23,095 bases of DNA from Candidatus Martarchaeota archaeon (lineage in GTDB: Archaea; Micrarchaeota; Micrarchaeia; Micrarchaeales; CABMGC01): assembly GCA_023487825.1 (NCBI GenBank), contig JAMDBP010000009.1, forward strand, positions 1 to 23,095, read 5' to 3'. The notes beneath the pieces are model-generated. The model saw only the letters and a list, made by a program, of their open reading frames with translations. It did no database searches and was not told where the DNA came from. Both the position numbers and the translations under genes were made by a program. Below, piece after piece: positions 7,392 to 14,927 of the stretch. Within the stretch, counting starts at the first letter, position 1. Each line of letters starts with the position of its first letter.

Positions 7392-8063
7392 TCAGGCTAT
7401 GTTCTTTACTATCGTCTTAAGTATCATGTATCCGTCGCTGAACGTGCGGAGCTTCGCCTCCCCTGCCTCTCTTTTCTTTTCAGTGCTGGGTATCTCTATG
7501 ATCTTAAGGTGGGCCTTGATAGCGTTTATGTTTATCTCTGTCTCTATCCCGAATCCATCCTCCTTGAGGTCAAGCCTCTTTATTATACTCTTCCTGAAAC
7601 TCCTGTACCCATAGCACATATCGCTGTACTTAGAACCGAAGAAAAGATTTACGATAGAGACGAAGAACTTATTCCCCAATATTCTTATCTTAGAGATATC
7701 CTCGCTCCCGCCTCCGACCATAAAGCGCGATCCCATACATACGTCATAGCCTATCCTTATGCTCTCAACAAGAAGGTTCAGCTCCTTAGGTTCATTGGAC
7801 AGGTCCGCATCCATAGAGACTATTATACTGCCCTTTGCTGCTCCGAATCCCTTCCTCAGAGCTGAGCCCTTCCCTTTATTATCATATATCACTCTTGCAC
7901 CAAGCTTCTTCGCTATGCTTACGGTATTGTCTGAAGAGTGGCCGTCAACAACGAGTATCTCATACTTCGTGCTCCTGAGATTCTTCCTTATGCCATGTAT
8001 GACCTTAGCTATATTCTTCTCCTCATTAAGCGTAGGTATTACGATAGACACATACTCCTTCAT
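7392..8063 (-). CDS. Glycosyltransferase family 2, dolichyl-phosphate mannose/glucose synthase-like
   Basis: Transfers a sugar from a nucleotide donor, by homology probably to dolichyl phosphate, feeding N-glycosylation of surface proteins. The 223 residues show the GT2 fold: YVSIVIPTLNEEKNI at the start, ILVVDGHSSDNTV, NKGKGSALRKGFG, and the metal-binding MDADLSNEP (Asp85-x-Asp87). CYGYRSFRKSIIKRL and GFGIETEINI are typical of DPM-synthase-like members. No C-terminal membrane helices are present, so it is the short soluble form. The ATG overlaps the stop of the GTPase gene by 4 nt (ATGA). The many N-x-S/T sequons in surface proteins of this window are consistent with such a role; the acceptor itself is inference. 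Confidence 0.88.
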   Translation of the reverse strand: MKEYVSIVIPTLNEEKNIAKVIHGIRKNLRSTKYEILVVDGHSSDNTVSIAKKLGARVIYDNKGKGSALRKGFGAAKGSIIVSMDADLSNEPKELNLLVESIRIGYDVCMGSRFMVGGGSEDISKIRILGNKFFVSIVNLFFGSKYSDMCYGYRSFRKSIIKRLDLKEDGFGIETEININAIKAHLKIIEIPSTEKKREAGEAKLRTFSDGYMILKTIVKNIA

Positions 8064-9241
8064 TTCATTGCCCCTGCAGAGAATATCTTTATAACATCAT
8101 TGTCCTTCAGGATATAATCCTTTGGTACGCGAAGCTTTTTCTTTGCATCTATGCCGTACTTCATCCCCCTGGCTATGTCTGTATGTATCCTCTCTGCAAG
8201 CTGCAACGCAGTAGAACCATTATCCATAAGAACCGCATCAGGAAGTACGTTCCCGAAATGGTCTGTGAACTTATTCTCATCCTCTACCGGATATACTACT
8301 ATCTTGCGGAGAATCTGGAAGACAATCTTGGAGATAATATCATTGACTCCTGTTCCATTATGCCTTTCAAGGTACTCGCCCATAATACGTATGCCCTGCT
8401 CCTGTTCAGGAGTGGGTTTTCCTGTCACGTGTATGCTGCCTCCTGTGTATCTTATGAGCCCCGCAGCTTCTGCCTTCCTTATCGCAAGCTCCATCGCACC
8501 TGAGCATGCGATTACCTCATAACCTCTGAGCCTGCCCTTCAGCCACTCAAGCTTCTTTGTATCAGATTTATCCATCTTGTTTGCAGCTATGACTATCGGC
8601 TTGCTATCCTCAAGAAACCTTGATGCGAATCTTGTACACTCCTCTGCACTCCAGTTTATCCTGTTTGATGTGAGATACTCTGCAGATATGGCATGCTTTA
8701 TCTGTTCCTGCGTCGCCTTGAATCCTGAGAGAAGCGCATACAATCCTGCTACAGCATCATCATTTCTTGAAAGCTGCTGCATGTGCCTTGATATTATCCC
8801 GGAAATCCACTCTACAAGTTCCTTCCTCACCATAAGCACCTCTTCTGCAGGGTCTGCCCATTCGGTCCTCTCACCGTGCATGTCTGTCTCTCCGCTGCAG
8901 TCAACGACCTGTATAAGTGCATCTGCACCTGCAAGGTCATTAAGAAACTGGTTGCCCATGCCCTTCCCAAGATGAGCTCCTGGCACAAGGCCTGCAACAT
9001 CGACTACATTAACAGGGATATTGCGTATTCCATTAGTGCATGTCGAATTCCTGGGCCTGCACTTCACTCCGAGCTCCAGCTCGACACACTCCTTAGATGC
9101 CTGCGCCACTCCGAGATTGGGCTTTATTGTGGTAAAAGCGTAATCTGCTATCTGCACGTCATTCATGGTCAGGGCTGAGAACATAGTCGATTTGCCCTTG
9201 TTCGGAGCCCCTATAAGCCCTATAAGCATAAAACCATCCAA
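8060..9241 (-). CDS. ychF: Archaeal YchF/Obg-family GTPase with C-terminal TGS domain
   Basis: A 393-residue P-loop GTPase of the Obg-YchF group, expected to bind ribosomes. G1 is GAPNKGKST (residues 11-19), the switch-II DVAG is at 81-84 followed by LVPGAHLGKGMGNQFL, and G4 is NKMD (221-224), the form that selects guanine; bacterial YchF has NxxE and prefers ATP. A helical insert separates G3 and G4, and a TGS domain occupies about 315-390 (VYPVEDENKF...VLPDAVLMDNGSTALQLAERIH...LRVPKDYILKDNDVIKIF). The archaeal long form with NKxD fits this better than bacterial YchF. I use the ATG at 9241, about 34 nt from a TATA-like element; a second ATG lies four codons in. The gene is co-transcribed with the glycosyltransferase. 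Confidence 0.9.
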   Translation of the reverse strand: MDGFMLIGLIGAPNKGKSTMFSALTMNDVQIADYAFTTIKPNLGVAQASKECVELELGVKCRPRNSTCTNGIRNIPVNVVDVAGLVPGAHLGKGMGNQFLNDLAGADALIQVVDCSGETDMHGERTEWADPAEEVLMVRKELVEWISGIISRHMQQLSRNDDAVAGLYALLSGFKATQEQIKHAISAEYLTSNRINWSAEECTRFASRFLEDSKPIVIAANKMDKSDTKKLEWLKGRLRGYEVIACSGAMELAIRKAEAAGLIRYTGGSIHVTGKPTPEQEQGIRIMGEYLERHNGTGVNDIISKIVFQILRKIVVYPVEDENKFTDHFGNVLPDAVLMDNGSTALQLAERIHTDIARGMKYGIDAKKKLRVPKDYILKDNDVIKIFSAGAMK

Positions 9242-9270
9242 AAAGCAGTTATCTCAATTGCTAATGATAC

Positions 9271-9280
9271 TATTAAAAAG
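9271..9280 (-). promoter_or_regulatory. TATA box for ychF
   Basis: CTTTTTAATA read on the minus strand, centred about 34 nt before the ychF ATG. It lies back to back with the box of the rightward operon. Confidence 0.45.
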
Positions 9281-9289
9281 CTGCGAACA

Positions 9290-9299
9290 TATTAAAAAT
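9290..9299 (+). promoter_or_regulatory. TATA box for the small membrane protein-secFD-nmd3 operon
   Basis: TATTAAAAAT centred about 34 nt before the ATG at 9329 (25 nt before the in-frame GTG at 9320). Confidence 0.45.
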
Positions 9300-9328
9300 A
9301 TACATGAAATAAGTATTCTGTGGTAAAG

Positions 9329-9616
9329 ATGCCAAAGGAGAGTCCTAGCGAGAAGAGAGTTGTTGTAGTAGACCCGAAGCTTATGATGGAACGCATGCTA
9401 CATTACAGGGAGAGGCAGCATGCGTGGCATGCCTTCAAGAAGATATACTGGGGCATATATGCATTTATAATAGGGGTTGCCCTAATATACTATAATGCGC
9501 TCGGGCTTACGGTAAATATTTTCTTAGGTATGGCCGTATTGCTCTTCGCCGTGATGTTCATAATATCAGGGCTTGTAGAGTCGCTTCATCACAAACTTAT
9601 GAAGAAGTACGGCTGA
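9329..9616 (+). CDS. Small two-helix membrane protein, unknown function
   Basis: A 95-residue protein I do not recognise. A basic/polar N-terminus (MPKESPSEKRVVVVDPKLMMERMLHYRERQHAW) precedes two membrane helices at about 40-56 (YWGIYAFIIGVALIYYN) and 61-82 (TVNIFLGMAVLLFAVMFIISGL), with a short basic tail (HHKLMKKYG). Both termini are therefore predicted cytoplasmic. It is the first gene ahead of secF, 24 nt upstream and on the same strand, which hints at a role around membrane insertion, but this is context only. GTG at 9320 is an alternative start that adds three residues. Confidence 0.7.
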   Translation: MPKESPSEKRVVVVDPKLMMERMLHYRERQHAWHAFKKIYWGIYAFIIGVALIYYNALGLTVNIFLGMAVLLFAVMFIISGLVESLHHKLMKKYG

Positions 9617-9640
9617 ACTATATCTTCGTTGCTGATTTAG

Positions 9641-10795
9641 ATGCAAATAAAGCTACCTAACATGTACAATAACAAGAACGTCAAGTTCTTCATTCTGATA
9701 CCGATAGCTATGATGCTGGTCTCTATCTATCTCTCTCAGGGCATAGTATTAGACTCGTCCCTTGGTGGGGGCATAAGCATGCTCATACAGACAAATACCA
9801 CTCTTAGCGCTTCGCAGATAGCCTCTCTTGTAAGCTCAAAATTAAACACGCCTACCCCATCAATAGTAAAGAGCAGCGGAACGGTGGGCATAACCATAGC
9901 TGCAAATACCAGTTTATCAAACGCTGAGAACTACCTAATAAACTTCTACTCTTACAACTCAAACTACACCTCGTATTACGTCAACTATACCAATTACTCT
10001 ATAGCTCTGCAGCACAACCCTTCAAACGCCACGATACATGCTCTGCAAAACAAGACATCAGCTGCTCTTGCATCAAATCTCAAGGGTATGTCCTCAAGTC
10101 TCTCTTCAGAGCTCCAGGAACTGAAGCCGTTCATAGGCTCGAAGAACTACAACAGCAGTAACCCTGCGGAGATGCTCTCTGTTGCCCAGTCTGCATATTC
10201 GAACGCAAGCAAAGTCTACCAGAATCAAGTGATAAACAAATTACACTCGGTACTTCCATTCACCTCCTATTCATACGAACAGGTGTCTGCTATACAGGGC
10301 AAGTACTTCCTGGGTACGGTCGAGCAGATAATAATAATCGCATTCATACTAATATCGATAGTAGTGCTCATAATATTCAGGAGCATAGTCCCATCATTTG
10401 CAATAGTCTTCGGTGCGGCAAATGACATAATAGTTGCACTTGGTGCAATGGCGATATTCAAGATACCTCTAGGGGTAACAAGCATTGCGGGACTCCTCAT
10501 GCTTTTAGGTTATTCGATAGACACCGACGTTCTTGCAGGTATACGAATACTTAAAAGGAGCGAGGGTACTCCGGAAGACCGCGCATACTCTGCATTCAGG
10601 ACAGGAATGACCATGACTAGCGCTGCAATACTCTCGTTCGCTGTGCTCTTCGCAGTATCGCTTGTAGCCTATGTACCGACATATTATGAAATAGCAGGTG
10701 TCGTCCTCTTCGGGCTGATAGGAGACATATTCACGACATGGTTCGGAAATGCGGTCATGATACTAATGCACGCTAAGAGAAAAAGGAGAATGTGA
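9641..10795 (+). CDS. secF: Preprotein translocase subunit SecF
   Basis: Works with SecD at the Sec translocon to help protein export. Of 384 residues, helix 1 is at about 14-33, followed by the LGGGISMLIQT motif that opens the extracytoplasmic P1 region, then five helices from about 226 onward. Helix 4 holds the archaeal SecF signature LLGYSIDTDVLAGIRILKR, and helix 5 follows RTGMTMTSAA. Archaeal order secF then secD is kept. The extracytoplasmic region (about 34-223) is rich in Ser and Asn and looks longer than in most archaeal SecF, which are usually about 280-300 residues. I see only a weak TGAT before the ATG; an in-frame ATG at 9662 is an alternative. The stop overlaps secD. Confidence 0.9.
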   Translation: MQIKLPNMYNNKNVKFFILIPIAMMLVSIYLSQGIVLDSSLGGGISMLIQTNTTLSASQIASLVSSKLNTPTPSIVKSSGTVGITIAANTSLSNAENYLINFYSYNSNYTSYYVNYTNYSIALQHNPSNATIHALQNKTSAALASNLKGMSSSLSSELQELKPFIGSKNYNSSNPAEMLSVAQSAYSNASKVYQNQVINKLHSVLPFTSYSYEQVSAIQGKYFLGTVEQIIIIAFILISIVVLIIFRSIVPSFAIVFGAANDIIVALGAMAIFKIPLGVTSIAGLLMLLGYSIDTDVLAGIRILKRSEGTPEDRAYSAFRTGMTMTSAAILSFAVLFAVSLVAYVPTYYEIAGVVLFGLIGDIFTTWFGNAVMILMHAKRKRRM

Positions 10796-12381
10796 TGGCA
10801 GCAACAAAATACCTTAAGGATTTCAGGATACTCTCGCTGATAGCGATAGTGGTCATACTTGCAATATTCGATTATCATTACGGATTGCATCTGGGGATAG
10901 AGTTCGCAGGAGGTACGCAGATACCGATAACCCTTCAGCATCCTGTTAATCCTGCAGAGATGGCGAACATAACTGCCATATTGCAGCAAAGACTCTCCAC
11001 CTTCGGCCTTAAGCAGATACAGGTAACGGGCATAGGCGATTCGCAGGTTCAGGTAGAGATACCGACGGTCTCTCCATCAGAGATAAACGATACTATAAAC
11101 ATAATAAATTCACAGGGAATCTTCCAGGGTGTCATAAACGGCAAGGAAGCGATAAACGGCTCTTCCATACTTTCAGGGAGCGTAGGTGCCGCGCAGCCAA
11201 TAGTCTCTGGCGGAAATGTCACATGGCAGGTAAATTTCTATATAAACACCAATGCTGCACAGAAGTTTGCCAAAGTCGCATTCGGCCAGGCAAACAAGCC
11301 CATATACTTCTTCCTTGACAGGCCGACATCTGCAATAATGCTGATAAATTCATCCACAATACAGGGCAACCTATCATTATCAAAGTCTTCAGAGCTTAGC
11401 ATACTTCAGAATACTCTGCTGCTTGACAGCAATTCAATACTGATAAAGACATATGCTCCAGGACAGAATTATTCCCCTATATACGCATTCCTTAACTCAA
11501 GCAGGGCCACTCACGATACGGTCCTCCTTGCATACAATACTCCGAATTCGATAGTTCAAAAGGCAGATTCGCTAAACTACACTCTATCCTTCCACACTCC
11601 ACAGAACCTTACGCCTTCATTGGGGGCGGTGCAGGCAAACATAACCAGCACAGAATACGTAGTAAACAGCTGGCCTGCAGTAGGTCTTCTCTCTGCCCCT
11701 ATACTGAATCCTGGTGTTACTAACGGAAACATAAGCCAGGGCTATATAATTTCAGGTGCAGCCCCTACTACCCTTCCTCTGCCTGGAAAGATAGCATACG
11801 CAGAGAACCAGTCAAAGACCATAACGAGCATATTACAGGGAGGTGCACTTCCTGTGCTTGTAATAGTTGGTACACCTACTGTGACCCCACCTACGATAGG
11901 TTCACAGTTCGAGAGCGTAAGCCTTATAGCGCTAATAATAGCAGTATTGGCGATAAGCGCGATAATAGTGGTCAGATACAAACGTTTATTCCTTATAGCT
12001 CCGATACTGCTCACAACATTTGCAGAATTATTCATAATACTATCCATAATAGGGCTAGTAGGCACTATAGATCTTGCAGCAGTTGCAGGAATAATAGCAG
12101 TCATAGGCACAGGAGTAGACGCACAGATAATCATAACAGATGAACTTCTTGTAGCGCACGGGTCAGATCCACACATGATAAAGACAAGACTTGGTGATGC
12201 ATTCTACATAGTATGGGCAGATGCTGGTCTTCTAATCATAGCCATGCTGCCTCTGTTCTTCTCAACATCTCTAATATCAGTAATAGGGTTCTCCGAATCA
12301 ACCATAATAGGCGCGCTCCTTGGTGCATTCCTGACAAGACCGACATATGGTTCCATAATATCCAAGCATTATTCAAAGTGA
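10795..12381 (+). CDS. secD: Preprotein translocase subunit SecD
   Basis: Partner of SecF in the membrane. The 528-residue chain has helix 1 at about 12-30, then HLGIEFAGGTQIPI, the conserved Gly-rich entry into the extracytoplasmic P1 domain, with TAILQQRLSTFGLKQIQVTGIGDSQVQVEIP. The large external region runs to about 370, followed by five helices; GTGVDAQIIITDELLVAHG carries the conserved Asp of SecD helix 4. I choose ATG 10795, which overlaps the secF TGA by one base and has GGAG at 10785-10788 six bases upstream, over the GTG at 10792. nmd3 starts 4 nt after the stop. External segments contain several N-x-S/T sequons. Confidence 0.92.
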   Translation: MAATKYLKDFRILSLIAIVVILAIFDYHYGLHLGIEFAGGTQIPITLQHPVNPAEMANITAILQQRLSTFGLKQIQVTGIGDSQVQVEIPTVSPSEINDTINIINSQGIFQGVINGKEAINGSSILSGSVGAAQPIVSGGNVTWQVNFYINTNAAQKFAKVAFGQANKPIYFFLDRPTSAIMLINSSTIQGNLSLSKSSELSILQNTLLLDSNSILIKTYAPGQNYSPIYAFLNSSRATHDTVLLAYNTPNSIVQKADSLNYTLSFHTPQNLTPSLGAVQANITSTEYVVNSWPAVGLLSAPILNPGVTNGNISQGYIISGAAPTTLPLPGKIAYAENQSKTITSILQGGALPVLVIVGTPTVTPPTIGSQFESVSLIALIIAVLAISAIIVVRYKRLFLIAPILLTTFAELFIILSIIGLVGTIDLAAVAGIIAVIGTGVDAQIIITDELLVAHGSDPHMIKTRLGDAFYIVWADAGLLIIAMLPLFFSTSLISVIGFSESTIIGALLGAFLTRPTYGSIISKHYSK

Positions 12382-12385
12382 TCAG

Positions 12386-13021
12386 ATGCCCAGATACTGC
12401 CCAACGTGCAACAGATCGGAGGCAGATGTGAAATTCTACGGTAACTTCTGCGAGATATGCGCAGGAGAGAAACTCTCAGAAGGGCTGATAGACAAGGTAG
12501 AGATACAGAAGTGCAAAGAGTGCCAAAGGATAAGGGTCAAAGGAAGGTTCATAGGCGAGAACAGGACCAATCTTGAAGAGGCTTTGCAGCAGAGCTTCAA
12601 GAAGAACCACGTACATCTTGTTGATTATGATGCAAAGGATGCAATAGTAAAGATCTCAGTCGAAGGTCCTGAGGGTAAACTAACAGTCGACAGGAAGATA
12701 AAGCTCAAATACATCAAGACTTTATGCGACAGATGCTACAAGGTAAAATGCGAATACTATGAAGCAGTATTGCAGTTAAGGGGTGACAAGAGCAGGATAG
12801 AAAAGGTAGTAAGGCATGTAAAGGCCCTCTTCGAGAGGAATAACGAGTTCATATCAAAGATGGAATCGAAAGACGGAGGCATAGATGTATACCTGAGCAG
12901 CAAGAGGCTAGCAACGGAGTTTGTCGCATACTATAAACTGTATCCAAAGATGTCATATACTCTAGCTGGTGTCAAGAACGGGAAGAAGCAGTACAAGAAC
13001 ACATATGCCATACATCTATAA
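12386..13021 (+). CDS. NMD3-family ribosome-associated protein
   Basis: Archaeal relative of the eukaryotic 60S export adaptor Nmd3; in archaea it is expected to bind the large subunit during ribosome maturation. The N-terminus is a zinc-binding treble: Cys5-x2-Cys8, Cys22-x2-Cys25, then Cys43-x2-Cys46 and Cys114-x2-Cys117. The linker RFIGENRTNLEEALQQSF and the following region match the NMD3 N-terminal domain by eye. At 211 residues it looks like a short form with little beyond the N-terminal and middle domains. GTGATC at 12378-12383, which contains the secD stop, pairs with the expected 16S 3' end. It ends the secFD operon. Confidence 0.82.
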   Translation: MPRYCPTCNRSEADVKFYGNFCEICAGEKLSEGLIDKVEIQKCKECQRIRVKGRFIGENRTNLEEALQQSFKKNHVHLVDYDAKDAIVKISVEGPEGKLTVDRKIKLKYIKTLCDRCYKVKCEYYEAVLQLRGDKSRIEKVVRHVKALFERNNEFISKMESKDGGIDVYLSSKRLATEFVAYYKLYPKMSYTLAGVKNGKKQYKNTYAIHL

Positions 13022-13043
13022 TCTAACGAATTACGGCCTACTC

Positions 13044-13154
13044 TTAGGTAAACTTTACGGTCAATATGCTGCGTACATTTCCGTAATCAGCATCAAAGGT
13101 AACAGTGTAATATTCCAAGCTGCCTGCATTGTTTATAATTCCTTTTTTGAGGAA
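13044..13154 (-). pseudogene. Possible remnant of a surface-protein C-terminus
   Basis: On the minus strand an open stretch of 36 codons without a start codon ends in a normal stop and reads as protein-like: IINNAGSLEYYTVTFDADY followed by GNVRSILTVKFT. The alternating hydrophobic/polar pattern resembles the last beta strands of a secreted domain, and the codons are like those of neighbours. No upstream in-frame extension exists because a stop lies immediately before. It could equally be chance. It is the only coding-like signal in the 227-nt gap after nmd3. Confidence 0.25.
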
Positions 13155-13158
13155 TTAT
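13135..13158. repeat. Inverted repeat, possible hairpin/terminator
   Basis: ATAATTCC (13135-13142) and its exact complement GGAATTAT (13151-13158) flank an 8-nt T-rich loop. On RNA this gives an 8-bp stem with a U-rich loop. It sits between nmd3 and the next promoter, a plausible 3' end for the secFD-nmd3 transcript; a run of T after the stem is absent, so the termination role is uncertain. Confidence 0.4.
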
Positions 13159-13210
13159 GTAATTTAGAATAAGGTCATCATCATTTCCAACTTACACCGC
13201 AACATGCTTG

Positions 13211-13220
13211 TATTTAAATA
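13211..13220 (+). promoter_or_regulatory. TATA box of the pilin-like Ser/Thr-linker protein
   Basis: TATTTAAATA centred about 33 nt before the ATG at 13249; the spacing matches the leaderless pattern of other first genes in the window. Confidence 0.55.
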
Positions 13221-13248
13221 GCCTATACTACAGATATTAAGGATTAAA

Positions 13249-14486
13249 ATGCCAATTGATGGTTCACAAAACAAAAGACATAACATTAATGCTAGTGATC
13301 CAGCAAATGGCACATCAAAGCAGCAATCTGCCTTCGAGTTCATAACGACAATGGCTGGGCAATACTAATTCTTGCAGTTGTAATTACTCTGCTTTATTAC
13401 TTCATAGGAATTCCATCAACAACCGTTCCAAGTACGTGCAAATTCCTATTCGGCTCAAACTGCCAGGGAATAATAGCAACATCGCTTGCAAGTTCAACAA
13501 AGATGACAATGGTAATAACAAACGCACAGAGCTATCCTATATTCAACCCGCTGATAAAAGTTGCAACAGATTCCTATGGAAACCTGTCTGCAGCATGCCT
13601 TCCTGCAAATGCCCTTGTAAATCCTGGAAGCGAGATAATCTGCAATGTCACAATACCACAGAAGATATCTCCCGGAACCACAATAACGGGAACTATTTAC
13701 ATGAGTGTTGACTCTTGTCCAAGCGGCAACATCAACAACTGCCAGCCAAAACAGCTACAGACCTATAAAGGAAACATAATAACAAGGGTAACCTCCCAAT
13801 CGTCTAGCATACACCTTACCTCAACATCTACATCATCAACCTCAACTTCTTCTACCTCCACTTCAACAACATCAACCTCTACAACGTCAACATCCTCTAC
13901 ATCCACATCTACATCATCCACCACTTCTACCTCAACCACGACGTCCACATCCACATCGACAAGCACTTCTACCACTTCGACTTCTACAACGACAGCACCT
14001 ACAATCTATGAAGCTACAATATCTCCTGTTGTTGCAATATTTACTATAGGAAACGCTTCATCATGTTACACCAACACAGGATGCTCATACGATGTTGTAC
14101 CACATAGTAGCTCTGTATCAGGAGCTACGTCAGTAAGTATGGGAGGTACAGTAACAATTGTGAAGCTGATACAAACAGGTATTGGAATGGCAACCAACGG
14201 CAAAGGCGTCAGTACTCATATAGGGCCATTGAATGTGACTATCTCTGGATTCTCATCCAATCCTGGGGCCCCAAATGTGACATGCAACAATGGAGTGAAT
14301 ATCACTACCTATAATGGTTCTGGAATACACCAGAACGGAAGTGTTTATGCAAATACATTACCAAACTTATATTACAGTAGTGGGACATTAACTGCAGTAT
14401 GGACACCGCCACCATATTCAATACAGCTTGCTATAGGTGGCATGAATACAACTGATGCAGGAACGTGCTATGTATCTGTTGCTTAA
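13249..14486 (+). pseudogene. Class III-signal surface protein with Ser/Thr linker, broken by a -1 frameshift
   Basis: Two frames together make one pilin-like surface protein. The first, from ATG 13249, reads SKQQSAFEFITT and then hits a stop at 13366-13368. Adding one base after 13350 restores (Y)GWAILILAVVITLLYYF, the hydrophobic half of an archaeal class III signal, and the frame is then open to the stop at 14484-14486. The normal YGW motif indicates a lost T in ACATATGG. The mature part has a Cys-containing first domain (about 13410-13800), a pure Ser/Thr tract, and a C-terminal domain with many N-x-S/T sequons and Cys residues. The product would be an anchored glycoprotein or pilus adhesin. 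Its TATA box is intact. Recent pseudogene, phase variation or sequencing error cannot be separated from the sequence alone. I do not recognise the C-terminal domain. Confidence 0.8.
13818..13994 (+). repeat. Ser/Thr low-complexity tract (59 residues)
   Basis: In the main frame of the broken surface protein, 59 consecutive codons are all Ser or Thr. Third positions vary freely (ACA, ACC, ACT, ACG, TCA, TCT, TCC, TCG), so this is selection for composition rather than a fresh exact DNA repeat. Such tracts act as extended, often O-glycosylated spacers in surface proteins. Confidence 0.9.
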
Positions 14487-14927
14487 CTTATAGTGGGTGC
14501 CTGTTGAATAATGGATAGCTATCGGAAAAGCCTTCTTTTACATGTTAACCTTATAGTTATATTGATAATCTGATTCGCAGAAAATTACTAATTCTAATCT
14601 CTACTCCGTATCTTTATAGCGAATGTTTGGCTGGTAGAAGTGATTATGTTATTGTGTTCCCTAGCAAATTAACAACTAATAAGAGGACGAAAGAACTTCT
14701 GGAAGAGCTTCCTGACGGATCATGAGCCCTACTACTGCTGTAGTTGAATAAGATACATATAATGACAGTGGATACTTAAACGGCGGCGGAGGTGGTGGTG
14801 GCGGAGCTGGAGACAACAACGGAGGAAACATAGGTAGTGCAGGAGGCAACGTAGTAGTAGTCATATCTTGGAACTGATCGTTAAAAATTAATCTGAGCAC
14901 TATAAAATCTTAGTCTTAGTAATTATA
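14487..14927. other. 441-nt stretch without an intact gene
   Basis: Between the broken surface protein and the convergent methyltransferase-like gene I find no intact gene or RNA. It holds broken coding-like fragments on the plus strand (14549-14877) and a GGN-rich tract near 14780-14810. A 10-bp palindrome GATAGCTATC lies at 14514-14523 and a pyrimidine-rich run at about 14531-14540, which may help end transcription. A 74-codon open frame on the minus strand (14676-14900) is Pro-rich because of the GGN tract and is probably not a gene. Confidence 0.5.
14549..14877 (+). pseudogene. Possible decayed coding fragments ending in a Gly-rich tail
   Basis: Two neighbouring plus-strand frames look coding. 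Frame A (14549-14725) has no start codon and includes SDYVIVFPSKLTTNKRTKEL then LEELPDGS before a stop. Overlapping it, frame B (14722-14877) reads MSPTTAVVE, one TAA at 14749, then DTYNDSGYLN, eight Gly, AGDNNGGNIGSAGGNVVVVI and a stop. A one-base shift plus one nonsense change would join them into a single chain. This is compatible with a decayed surface protein next to the frameshifted one, but the evidence is composition only. Confidence 0.25.

Noticed and set aside
7389..7865. 158-codon open frame on the plus strand
   Set aside because: Antisense to the glycosyltransferase, whose DxD motif and fold landmarks are clear.
9641..12381. Order secD-secF as in bacteria
   Set aside because: The first gene has the SecF helix-4 signature (YSIDTDVL) and the second the SecD one (GVDAQIIITDEL), so the order is secF-secD.
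13818..13994. Possible CRISPR or tandem DNA repeat
   Set aside because: No constant repeat unit with unique spacers; the regularity comes from Ser/Thr codons with variable third bases.
14514..14523. GATAGCTATC palindrome as an operator
   Set aside because: A lone 10-bp palindrome downstream of a gene with no second copy or nearby promoter is weak evidence.
14676..14900. Pro-rich minus-strand open frame just after the methyltransferase-like gene
   Set aside because: The eight-Pro run only mirrors the GGN-rich tract on the other strand; there is no recognisable domain or ribosome site, though it cannot be fully excluded.
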